Below are positions 23,086 through 32,746 of a DNA stretch of 64,000 nucleotides, in pieces. The notes beneath the pieces were generated by a model that had not been told where the DNA came from, did not search any database, and worked only from the letters and a program-made list of their open reading frames with translations. The translations under genes and the position numbers were made by a program. This stretch comes from Amycolatopsis nalaikhensis. Lineage in GTDB: Bacteria; Actinomycetota; Actinomycetes; Mycobacteriales; Pseudonocardiaceae. How positions within the stretch are numbered: the stretch's first letter is position 1; each line of letters opens with the position of its first letter. The DNA is taken from positions 8,005,501-8,069,500 of the forward strand of contig NZ_CP127173.1 of assembly GCF_030264295.1 (NCBI RefSeq). The letters are read 5' to 3'.

Positions 23086-24720
23086 TTGCGGAGATCCACA
23101 AGGGGCCGGGTGCGCTCGTTCGCGCTGGTGGGGGCACTCGTGGCCGGTCTCGGCGCGACCGGGGCGGCGGGGGTCGCCACCGCCGCCGAAGAGGCCGTCA
23201 AACCCGCGCCGGTCGGCGCGACCGCGGCACCGAACTGGGGCGCCTGTCCGCCCGCCACGCTCGCCGGGGTGCCCGCGGACCAGGTGAAGTTCTACAGCTG
23301 CGCGCGCTACCGCGTGCCGATCGACCACGACAACGCCGCACTCGGCACCATCGACATCGCCCTGCTGAAGCGCACCGCCCGCACGCCGGACGCGCGCGTC
23401 GGCTCGCTGTTCCTCAACCCCGGCGGTCCCGGCGGCTCGGGCCTGCGGATGCCGATCAGCGGCCAGTACTACTTCCAGCCGCAGGTGCTCGACCGCTTCG
23501 ACCTGATCGGCTTCGACCCGCGCGGTGTCGGGCAGAGCAACCCGCTGCGCTGCTTCACCACCCAGGAGGACGCGGACGAGGTCCTCGCCGCGCAGATCCC
23601 GGTGCCGCTGAGCCGCACCGAGATCTCCGGGACGTTGGCCAGCTACCGCGACTACGGCCAGTTCTGCAAGAACAACGCGGGTTCGCTGCTCAACCACATG
23701 TCCACCAAGGACGTCGTGCGCGACCTCGACACGCTGCGCGCGGCCGTCGGCGACCAGAAGCTGACCTTCGTCGGCTTCTCGTACGGGACGCTGATCGGCT
23801 CGACCTACTCGTCGATGTTCCCGAAGCAGTCGCGCGCGATCGTCATCGACGGCAACGTCGACCCGGCGCTACGCACCAGCGACGGCGTGGAGTACGACCG
23901 GGAGCGGGCGCAGGGCTTCGAGATCGCGCTCGACGGCTTCCTGAAGCGATGCGACCAGGTGGGCGCGAAGTGCGCGTTCAGCGACGGCACCCCGCGGGCG
24001 AAGTTCGACGAGCTGCGGGAGTACCTGCGCAAGCAGCCGATCACCATCCCGGGCGGCGGCTCGGTCGACATCAACCAGTTCACCGGCGGCGTCTCGAGCG
24101 TCCTGTACTCGCCGTCGGCGTTCCCCGGCCTGGCCGAGGACCTGCAGGCGCTCTACACCGCCATCCACCCGGCGGGCGCGCAGACGCAGACCCTGCAGCC
24201 GCGGCAGATGAAGGTGCTGACCGCCGGCAAGCAGGGTCTCGCCGACCAGAACCCGGACAGCCCCTACACGAGCGACGACTCGTACTTCGCCGTCAACTGC
24301 TCCGACAAGCCGTTCAAGATCAAGCAGGAGCAGGTGCCGGGGATCGCGGCCAAGTGGGAACGCGAATCGCCCACGTTCGGCCGGTACCAGGCGTTCGCGG
24401 ACACGGCGGGCTGCCCGGTGTGGCCGGCGAAGCACCCGGACGTCTACCGCGGGCCGTGGCGGGCGAAGACCGACGTGCCGGTGGTCGTGGTCGGCAACTT
24501 CTTCGACCCGGCGACGCAGTACAAGTTCTCGCAGCGCATGGCCGCGGAGCTGGGCAACAGCCGGTTGCTGTCGGTCGACGCGTTCGGCCACTGCATCCTC
24601 GGTGACGCCCTCGGCGTCGACCAGGCCGTGGCGGACTACCTGACCGACCTCAAGGTCCCGGCCAACGGGCAGGTGTTCCAGCCGAACGTCCAGCCGTTCG
24701 AGACGGCGGCCCAGGGCTGA
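23086..24720 (+). CDS. Secreted tripeptidyl aminopeptidase-like alpha/beta hydrolase
   Basis: 544 residues. A Sec signal peptide (RRSTRGRVRSF then a hydrophobic core to ATAA, cleavage near residue 34) precedes an S33-family domain: FLNPGGPGGSG (oxyanion region), FDPRGVGQSNPLRC, the nucleophile elbow GFSYGT, the Asp in NFFDPAT and the His in DAFGHC, with a TAP-type C-terminal segment. Relatives trim tripeptides from secreted proteins. The start is TTG at 23086: GGGAGGAG (23073-23080) is spaced correctly for it and no ATG/GTG fits. TTGACC at 23046-23051 may be its -35. Confidence 0.85.
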   Translation: MRRSTRGRVRSFALVGALVAGLGATGAAGVATAAEEAVKPAPVGATAAPNWGACPPATLAGVPADQVKFYSCARYRVPIDHDNAALGTIDIALLKRTARTPDARVGSLFLNPGGPGGSGLRMPISGQYYFQPQVLDRFDLIGFDPRGVGQSNPLRCFTTQEDADEVLAAQIPVPLSRTEISGTLASYRDYGQFCKNNAGSLLNHMSTKDVVRDLDTLRAAVGDQKLTFVGFSYGTLIGSTYSSMFPKQSRAIVIDGNVDPALRTSDGVEYDRERAQGFEIALDGFLKRCDQVGAKCAFSDGTPRAKFDELREYLRKQPITIPGGGSVDINQFTGGVSSVLYSPSAFPGLAEDLQALYTAIHPAGAQTQTLQPRQMKVLTAGKQGLADQNPDSPYTSDDSYFAVNCSDKPFKIKQEQVPGIAAKWERESPTFGRYQAFADTAGCPVWPAKHPDVYRGPWRAKTDVPVVVVGNFFDPATQYKFSQRMAAELGNSRLLSVDAFGHCILGDALGVDQAVADYLTDLKVPANGQVFQPNVQPFETAAQG

Positions 24721-24724
24721 GCTT

Positions 24725-24769
24725 CGCGAAGGCCGGGGTGACGCGTTCGACGTCGCCCCGGCCTTCGCG
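24725..24769 (+). terminator. Terminator-like hairpin after the peptidase gene
   Basis: Perfect 14-bp stem: CGCGAAGGCCGGGG (24725-24738), 17-nt loop, CCCCGGCCTTCGCG (24756-24769). It begins 5 bp after the stop codon. Confidence 0.75.
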
Positions 24770-24943
24770 CGTCCGGTACAGTGGCGAGGCTTGATCAACA
24801 CGAGTACGGGAAGCGAGGTGAGCGGCACATGCCAGCGGACAGTCATCGGACGGCCGGGCGCGCGCTCACCGGAGGTTTCCGGCTGGGCTGAGTCCGGCCG
24901 CCCCCTGTCCGGCAGTGCGCGCACGCCGGAAAAGAGCCGGATC
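24770..24943 (+). promoter_or_regulatory. Leader region of the mgtC-like gene
   Basis: About 170 bp between the terminator and the likely ATG. It is open in frame with MgtC but lacks MgtC-like sequence and a good ribosome-binding site, so I treat it as untranslated. It contains GAGGCTTGATCAACACG, faintly like the opening of an M-box Mg2+ riboswitch; the rest of the M-box core is not convincing. Confidence 0.3.
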
Positions 24944-25648
24944 ATGACCATCTTCGAAATGCTGCTGCGCGTCGGCACGGGGGTCGGCCTGGGTGCCGTC
25001 ATCGGCGTCGAGCGCCAGTTCCGCGCCCGGATGGCCGGGCTGCGCACCAACGCGCTGGTCGCGGTAGGCGCGACCTTGTTCGTCCTGCTGTCGGCCCACG
25101 GTTTCGGCGGCCTGTCCACGAGCGGCGACGCCGACCCGACCCGGGTGGCGGCCCAGATCGTTTCGGGCATCGGGTTCCTCGGCGCGGGGGTGATCCTGCG
25201 CGACGGCCTCAACGTCCGCGGCCTCAACACGGCGGCGACGCTGTGGTGCTCGGCGGCGGTGGGCGCGTTGGCCGGGGCGGGCCTGTACGCGATCGCGGCT
25301 TCCGGGACGGCGGTCGTGGTCGGGGTGAACGTGGTGCTGCGGCCGCTCGGCCGGGTCGTCGACCGCCGCCCGGACGCCGGGGACGAGACGCCGACGAGGT
25401 ACGCGTTCCAGGCGGTGACCCGCGACGCGACCGAGGCGCACGTGCGGGCGTTGCTCGTGCAGTCGTTGACCCGCACGGACTTCCGCCTGCTGTCGGTGCT
25501 GAGCACGGACCGCGAGGACCGCACGGTGGAGGTGCGCGCCGAGCTGGTCGGCGACCAGCGCGACGACGCCCAGATGGAGGCGGCTGTGTCACGGCTTTCG
25601 CTGGAGCCGTCGGTGTCCAGCGTGCGCTGGGAAGCCGTGCCCGCGTAA
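24944..25648 (+). CDS. MgtC/SapB-family membrane protein
   Basis: 234 residues. Four to five membrane helices form the MgtC domain: MLLRVGTGVGLGAVIGVERQ, MAGLRTNALVAVGATLFVLLS, RVAAQIVSGIGFLGAGVIL and GLNTAATLWCSAAVGALAGAG, then a helix to ~150. A C-terminal ACT-like cytoplasmic domain follows (YAFQAVTRDATEAHVRALLV to VSSVRWEAVPA). Members act in Mg2+-limited growth and membrane potential control. I chose the ATG at 24944, where family similarity begins. A bidirectional terminator follows. Confidence 0.85.
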   Translation: MTIFEMLLRVGTGVGLGAVIGVERQFRARMAGLRTNALVAVGATLFVLLSAHGFGGLSTSGDADPTRVAAQIVSGIGFLGAGVILRDGLNVRGLNTAATLWCSAAVGALAGAGLYAIAASGTAVVVGVNVVLRPLGRVVDRRPDAGDETPTRYAFQAVTRDATEAHVRALLVQSLTRTDFRLLSVLSTDREDRTVEVRAELVGDQRDDAQMEAAVSRLSLEPSVSSVRWEAVPA

Positions 25649-25654
25649 CGGAAA

Positions 25655-25686
25655 GGGCCTCCCCGCTCAGCCGAGCGGGGAGGCCC
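25655..25686. terminator. Bidirectional terminator between mgtC-like gene and acn
   Basis: Perfect 14-bp stem: GGGCCTCCCCGCTC (25655-25668), AGCC loop, GAGCGGGGAGGCCC (25673-25686), between convergent stops. An A-run on the left and AAGGGAAAAC on the right give T-rich 3' sides on the minus and partly on the plus strand. Confidence 0.85.
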
Positions 25687-25702
25687 TCCGAAGGGAAAAC
25701 CC

Positions 25703-28513
<2,811 letters not shown>

Positions 28514-28844
28514 GTCTAACTCCAGTGGCATGGACTTCCGCGCCGGTGCGGCGGTCGAGTCCCGGGTCAGTTCGGTCGGTTCGGTGGGAGCGAGTCTTGC
28601 GCACCCCCACCGTAGGGCCGGATTCGGGATGGCACACCTCGCGATGCCCCAAACAGTACGCGTGTCCTGTTTGCGGTTCAAGACGACACGCGGTGTGTGC
28701 TGCGCCATCCGGACACGCGGGGTCCGGAGGGTCCCTCAATGAGGGGAATTGATGCCTACGGTGTGTAAGTTTCCGGTGATGCTTGTGATAGTGGTGTGAC
28801 TGCAGTGACGCGCGATGTGCGCTGGTGAGCGGAGGTGGGCGGTC
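28514..28844. promoter_or_regulatory. Divergent promoter region of acn and the RipA-like gene
   Basis: 331 bp with no credible gene. It contains the acn ribosome-binding site (GGAG just upstream of 28513), the AcnR palindrome (28651-28672) and, on the right, GGAGGTG (28831-28837) serving the rightward NlpC/P60 gene. The small Rv1476-type gene found here in mycobacteria is absent. Confidence 0.6.
28651..28672 (-). promoter_or_regulatory. AcnR operator in the acn promoter
   Basis: On the acn sense strand the 16-bp core (28654-28669) reads CAGGACACGCGTACTG, an exact match to the published AcnR consensus CAGNACnnncGTACTG. The full site is a 22-bp near-palindrome: AAACAGTAC (28651-28659), GCGT, GTCCTGTTT (28664-28672), with one mismatch. 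It is 138 bp upstream of the acn start. Confidence 0.85.
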
Positions 28845-30185
28845 GTGGCGGGACGGCGTGGGGGTCCGGAGGTGCCGCGAGCTCGCCGTGGACTCACCGT
28901 GAGCGCGCTCACGCTGGTGATCTTGTTCGGCGCCGGCGGCACCGGGCTGGCGGCACCGCCACCGCCGCCCAACCCCAGTGACTCCGAGCTGAACTCCAGC
29001 AAGGCCGACGCCAACGCGAAGGCGGGCGAGGTCGGCAGGCTGACCAACCAGCTCGCGCAGGCCGAGCAGAAGCTGTCGCAACTGCAGGACGACGTCGAGC
29101 TGAAGCAGGAAGAGGCCAACAAGGCGCTGGTCGACCTGCAGTCCGCGCAGGACGCGGCGACGCAGGCGGAGAACGACGCCCGGGCGGCCCGCACCGAGGC
29201 CGACGCCGCGTCGGCGGCCATCGAGAAGGCCCGCGCGGACCTCAAGACGTTCGCCGCCGCGAGCTTCCAGCAGGGGAGCACGGTCGGCTCGCTCTCGGCG
29301 TACCTGAGCGCCGACAGCCCGAAGGACATGCTCGCCCGCGCGCAGCTGCTCGACGCCGTCGGCGGCGACCGGCTCAACGCCCTCGACCGGCTCCAGCAGG
29401 CGCAGACCGAGAAGTCGAACAAGGACGCCGCCGCCCGCAAGGCCGCGGAGATCGCCCAGCAGAAGCAGGACGCCGCGCGCCAGGCCAAGAACAGCGCCGA
29501 CGCCGCGCAGACGGCCGCCGTCCAGGCCCAGGACGCCCAGGCGTCGCAGAACACCCAGCTCGAGAAGAACAAGTCCGACGTCGAGCAGCAGCTCTACGCG
29601 GCGCAGGCCAAGGTCAACGGCCTGCAGGGCCAGCGCCAGCGCTACCAGGACTGGCTCGCGCAGAAGCAGCGCGAGGACGAGGAACGCGCCCGCCAGGCCG
29701 CGCTCGGCTCGTCCGGGGGTGGCGGCCGGCCGTCATCCGGTCCCGCGCCGTCGGCTCCCGCCGGCCGGTCCATCGAGGCCGTGATCGCCCGGGCCCTGTC
29801 GCGGCTGGGCACGCCGTACGCCTGGGGCGGCGGCAACGCGAGCGGCCCGACGCGCGGCATCCGCGACGGCGGCGTCGCCGACCGCTACGGCGACTACAAC
29901 AAGATCGGCTTCGACTGCTCCGGCCTGATGATCTACGCGTTCGCCGGGGTCAAGTCGTTGCCGCACTACAGCGGCTACCAGTACACGTCGGGGCGGCGGG
30001 TCCCGCTGTCGCAGATGCGCCGCGGCGACATGCTGTTCTGGGGCGGCGCGGGTGGCATCCACCACGTCGCGCTCTACCTCGGCGGCGGCCAGATGGTCGA
30101 GGCCCCGCAGTCCGGGCTGCGCGTCCGGATCGCGCCGGTCCGCTACGGCGGGATCATGCCGTACGCGACCCGCCTGATCGGCTAG
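28845..30185 (+). CDS. Secreted NlpC/P60 peptidoglycan endopeptidase, RipA-like
   Basis: 446 residues. A signal peptide (GLTVSALTLVILFGAGGTGLAA) leads to a long coiled coil (about residues 50-290, Gln/Ala/Lys/Asp-rich), a Ser/Gly/Pro linker, and a C-terminal NlpC/P60 domain. The catalytic Cys is in GFDCSGLM and the His in GIHHVALYLGGGQ; the third polar residue is likely in the MVEAPQSG region. RipA-type D,L-endopeptidases split daughter-cell peptidoglycan. Gene order acn-ripA-moxR-DUF58-VWA follows M. tuberculosis. I chose the GTG at 28845 because GGAGGTG is 7 nt upstream; the ATG at 28815 has none. Confidence 0.88.
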   Translation: MAGRRGGPEVPRARRGLTVSALTLVILFGAGGTGLAAPPPPPNPSDSELNSSKADANAKAGEVGRLTNQLAQAEQKLSQLQDDVELKQEEANKALVDLQSAQDAATQAENDARAARTEADAASAAIEKARADLKTFAAASFQQGSTVGSLSAYLSADSPKDMLARAQLLDAVGGDRLNALDRLQQAQTEKSNKDAAARKAAEIAQQKQDAARQAKNSADAAQTAAVQAQDAQASQNTQLEKNKSDVEQQLYAAQAKVNGLQGQRQRYQDWLAQKQREDEERARQAALGSSGGGGRPSSGPAPSAPAGRSIEAVIARALSRLGTPYAWGGGNASGPTRGIRDGGVADRYGDYNKIGFDCSGLMIYAFAGVKSLPHYSGYQYTSGRRVPLSQMRRGDMLFWGGAGGIHHVALYLGGGQMVEAPQSGLRVRIAPVRYGGIMPYATRLIG

Positions 30186-30195
30186 CCCGCCTGGC

Positions 30196-30277
30196 CGCGC
30201 TGAAGGGGACTTTCCTGGCATGTGATGCGAGGAAAGTCCCCTTCAGCGCGTAGGACGCGGTGAACGTCCCCTTCAGC
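30196..30277. repeat. Dispersed palindromic repeat, copy A
   Basis: Perfect 21-bp arms at 30196-30216 (core GCTGAAGGGGACTTTCCT) and 30230-30250. The 13-nt loop holds GCAT-GTG-ATGC, which extends the stem after one G-G mismatch. A third half-arm, GAACGTCCCCTTCAGC, ends at 30277. Copy B at 63569-63649 has the same three-arm design. It starts 11 bp after the RipA-like stop and reaches the 3' end of the convergent DUF1801 gene, so it probably also acts as a bidirectional terminator. Confidence 0.85.
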
Positions 30278-30680
30278 CCGCCTGGCCGCGCTCGGCCTTG
30301 AGCTTGCGCCAGCCGCCCGCCCGGTTGTTCGCGATGATCTGCCGGAACATCGCGGTGAGCGCGGGCGCGTTGATCTTCTCGCCCTCGCGGAAGGCGACGG
30401 TCCGCGCGGTCTTGTTCTCGTGCCCGGCGGTGATGATGCCCTCGGGGTCGCGGACGATGCCGCCGTCGTAGACGAAGACGTTGACGTGGTCCTTCGCCGC
30501 CAGCAGGGCGCAGATGTTGCCCTGCAGCACGAAGTAGGGCTGCCGGGTGCGCTTGATGGTCTCCACGACCTCGGGGTCCGCCGCGTGGACCAGCTCGCGG
30601 ACCTCCCGGCAGATCGCCCGCTGCCACTCGGGCAGGGCGTCGATGTAGGCGTCGACGCGGGGTTCGACGGTGTAGGTCAT
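30273..30680 (-). CDS. DUF1801 (YdhG-like) domain protein
   Basis: 135 residues. Family features: VDAYIDALPEWQRAICREVREL at the N-terminus, DPEVVETIKRTRQPYFVLQG, a core strand VNVFVYDGG and a C-terminal PALTAMFRQIIANNRAGGW. DUF1801 proteins have an SH3-associated beta fold without known enzymatic activity. Possibly leaderless: CATACT is 6 nt before the ATG. Divergent from the methyltransferase. Confidence 0.8.
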   Translation of the reverse strand: MTYTVEPRVDAYIDALPEWQRAICREVRELVHAADPEVVETIKRTRQPYFVLQGNICALLAAKDHVNVFVYDGGIVRDPEGIITAGHENKTARTVAFREGEKINAPALTAMFRQIIANNRAGGWRKLKAERGQAG

Positions 30681-30740
30681 GCCCCGAGTATGGGCGAAAC
30701 CCGGTCGACCGCGGCGGCGCCGAGCCGCCAAGATCAGCCC

Positions 30741-31454
30741 GTGGACGACGAACTGAACGCGCTGCGGCGCTCGCGGATGCGCTGGAACACGCCCCTGTCC
30801 GAGCCCCACGCCGAACTCCTGCTGGACCGGATGGCGCTCGGCGACGGGCACCTCGTCGACCTCGGCTGCGGCTGGGGCGAGCTGCTGCTGCGGGCGGCCG
30901 CGCGGACGCCGGGCCTGCGGGCGACCGGCGTCGACACCGACGTGACCGGCCTCGAGCGGGGCCGGGCGGCGGCCGCCGAGCGGGGGCTGGCCGTGGACTT
31001 CGCCGAGGCCGACGCCGCGACCTGGGACGTTCCCGCCGAGCGGGCCTTCTCCATCGGTTCCGCCCACGCCTTCGGCTCGACGAAAGCGGCGCTCGAGGCG
31101 CTGGCCAGGGTGGTGCTGCCGTCCGGGCGGCTGCTCTACGGCGACGGCTTCTGGGTGGCATCGCCGAACGCCACGGCGCGGGAGATCTTCGGCCCGGACA
31201 TCCTGACCCTGCCCGAGCTGCTCGACGCGGCGAGCGCCGCCGGGTGGCGCGTGCTCCACTTCAGCACCGCCGACCAGCTCGAATGGGACGACTTCGAGTC
31301 GACGTCGCGAGCGGCCTGGGAGGAATGGCAGGCGGCGCACCCGGACGATCCGCGGGCGGCGGAGGTCCGGGAGTGGCTCGACCGGCGGTTGCGCGAGTAC
31401 GTCCGGGACTACCGCGGCGTGCTGGGCTTCACCTACCTCGTGCTGGCCCGCTAA
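30741..31454 (+). CDS. SAM-dependent methyltransferase
   Basis: 237 residues, class I fold. Motif I is LVDLGCGWGELLL (residues ~35-46); GVDTDVTGLERG and FAEADAATWDVPAE supply the ribose and adenine contacts, and RLLYGDGFWV is a post-motif strand. The overall pattern resembles small-molecule methyltransferases; the substrate is unknown. The start is the GTG at 30741, with a CAAGAT hexamer 6 nt before it and no Shine-Dalgarno sequence. mobA follows 9 bp after the stop. Confidence 0.82.
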   Translation: MDDELNALRRSRMRWNTPLSEPHAELLLDRMALGDGHLVDLGCGWGELLLRAAARTPGLRATGVDTDVTGLERGRAAAAERGLAVDFAEADAATWDVPAERAFSIGSAHAFGSTKAALEALARVVLPSGRLLYGDGFWVASPNATAREIFGPDILTLPELLDAASAAGWRVLHFSTADQLEWDDFESTSRAAWEEWQAAHPDDPRAAEVREWLDRRLREYVRDYRGVLGFTYLVLAR

Positions 31455-31463
31455 GTTCCTCGG

Positions 31464-32009
31464 ATGCGCTACGCGGGGATCGTGGTGGCCGGCGGTGCGG
31501 CCAGCAGACTGTCCGGTGTGGACAAGCCAGCGCTGTCGGTCGGCGGGAAACCGTTGCTGGCCCGCGCGATCCACGCCCTCGACGGCGCCGAGCGTGTGGT
31601 CGCCGTCGGGCCGCGGCGGCCCGGCTTCGACGTCGTGTGGACCCGGGAGCCGGTGCCCGGCACCGGCCCGGTCGCCGCGCTGGCCGCGGGGCTGGTCTTC
31701 GTGCCCGACGACGTCGAGCTGGTCGCGGTGCTGGCCGCCGACCTCCCGGGCGTCCGCCGGTCCACAGTGGACAAGCTGGTGGCCGCGGTCGGCGACGCCG
31801 ACGGCGCCGTCCTGGTCGACGCCGACGGCGCCCGGCAGTGGCTGCTGGGCGCGTGGCGCGTCGCGGCCGTGAAGTCCGCCCTGCCCGAGCGGGTCGAGAA
31901 CGCGTCGCTGCGCCGCGTGCTCGGCGGCCTGCGGATCACCGAAGTCGCCGCCGAACGGGGCGAATCGGACGACATCGACACTCCGGAAGACCTCGAGCGC
32001 CACCGCTGA
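31464..32009 (+). CDS. mobA: Molybdenum cofactor guanylyltransferase, MobA-like
   Basis: 181 residues with the nucleotidyltransferase fold: GIVVAGGAASRLSGVDKPALSVGGKPLL (GTP-binding loop with xGGxxxRxGxDK pattern), then PVPGTGPVAALAAGL and AVLAADLPGVRRSTVD. By family it adds GMP to molybdopterin. DDIDTPEDLE near the end is the usual closing signature. TAAGTT (31452-31457), overlapping the previous stop codon, lies 6 nt before the ATG and could be its own -10. Confidence 0.83.
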   Translation: MRYAGIVVAGGAASRLSGVDKPALSVGGKPLLARAIHALDGAERVVAVGPRRPGFDVVWTREPVPGTGPVAALAAGLVFVPDDVELVAVLAADLPGVRRSTVDKLVAAVGDADGAVLVDADGARQWLLGAWRVAAVKSALPERVENASLRRVLGGLRITEVAAERGESDDIDTPEDLERHR

Positions 32010-32023
32010 GCCACGGGCTCAGC
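32005..32023. terminator. Small hairpin containing both convergent stop codons
   Basis: GCTGAGCC (32005-32012), ACG loop, GGCTCAGC (32016-32023). The mobA TGA and the stop of the convergent DUF4242 gene lie inside the two arms. Confidence 0.5.
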
Positions 32024-32297
32024 CGGGCTCCCCGGTGGCCGGGTCGATCACCGCGGCGACCTCGCGGATCGTCGTGACGGGGAAGCCGCCGCAGTCGGCG
32101 TGCTCGCGCACGGCATCGGCGTCTTCGGCCAGGTAGACGCAGGTGATCGCGTCGTCGGTGACGTAGCTGTGCACCCACTGGGCGCGCCCGGCCATCCCGG
32201 CCAGCACCTGGTTGGACTTCGCGGAGATGGCGTGCAGCTCGTCGGCCGTCATCCGGCCGGCGCCGGGGATCTCGCGCTCGATGAGGTAGCGGGGCAT
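32019..32297 (-). CDS. DUF4242 (SCO4226-type nickel-binding) small protein
   Basis: 92 residues; ferredoxin-like fold of the DUF4242 family. Landmarks are the start PRYLIEREIPGAGRMTADEL, the central WVHSYVTDDAITCVYLAED, and DAVREHADCGGFPVTTIREV with the metal-site Cys/His candidates. Streptomyces SCO4226 of this family binds nickel. GGAG precedes the ATG at a normal distance. Same direction as the NTF2-like gene 17 bp upstream, so probably co-transcribed. Confidence 0.82.
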   Translation of the reverse strand: MPRYLIEREIPGAGRMTADELHAISAKSNQVLAGMAGRAQWVHSYVTDDAITCVYLAEDADAVREHADCGGFPVTTIREVAAVIDPATGEPG

Positions 32298-32314
32298 GGT
32301 GGTCTCCGATCTCG

Positions 32315-32704
32315 TCAGTGGTGGTCGGGGCAGTAGCCGGAACAGACCAGGCTGATCCGGGCGAGGCGGCCGTCCGGGGCGGTGTCGGCGAACGCCTGCT
32401 GCTCGACGGCGAACCAGCCGTCGCCGAGCCGGGCGGCGCGCAGCCGGGCCCGCCACCGCAGGTGCAGCCGCGCGCCGATCTCGTCCACGTCCGCCTCGGC
32501 CAGCTCGAAGGCGTCCGTGTCGCCGAACCAGCGCGTGAAGGTCGCGCGGACCTCGTCCGCGCCCCGCGCCTCTCGCAGGCCGCGCGGGACCAGGGCGCTG
32601 AGCTGGACGTCGTCGGCCAGCGCGTCGGCCAGCCGCGCGAAGTCCTGACCGGCGAGCCCGTCGAGGAAGATTCCGGCGAACCGGGGAACCGTGTGTGTGG
32701 TCAT
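32315..32704 (-). CDS. SnoaL/NTF2-like protein
   Basis: 129 residues: FAGIFLDGLAGQDFARLADALADDVQL, RGADEVRATFTRWFGDTDAFEL and a C-terminal LARISLVCSGYCPDHH. The last residues (CSGYCPDHH) could bind metal. It lies downstream of the HD-GYP-LuxR gene on the same strand, with DUF4242 next, so all three may respond to that regulator. Biochemical role unknown. Confidence 0.75.
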   Translation of the reverse strand: MTTHTVPRFAGIFLDGLAGQDFARLADALADDVQLSALVPRGLREARGADEVRATFTRWFGDTDAFELAEADVDEIGARLHLRWRARLRAARLGDGWFAVEQQAFADTAPDGRLARISLVCSGYCPDHH

Positions 32705-32746
32705 GCGCCAGTTCTACGGGCGGCGGCGGCCCGGCGGATCGGGCAA

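Noticed and set aside
24770..24943. Confident M-box riboswitch call
   Set aside because: Only the first ~15 nt resemble the consensus; the conserved core and terminator are not recognisable by eye.
28514..28531. Aconitase start at the ATG at 28531 with a TTA codon at position 5
   Set aside because: GGAG lies 6 nt before the GTG at 28513 and family proteins begin there, so the TTA is probably in the untranslated leader.
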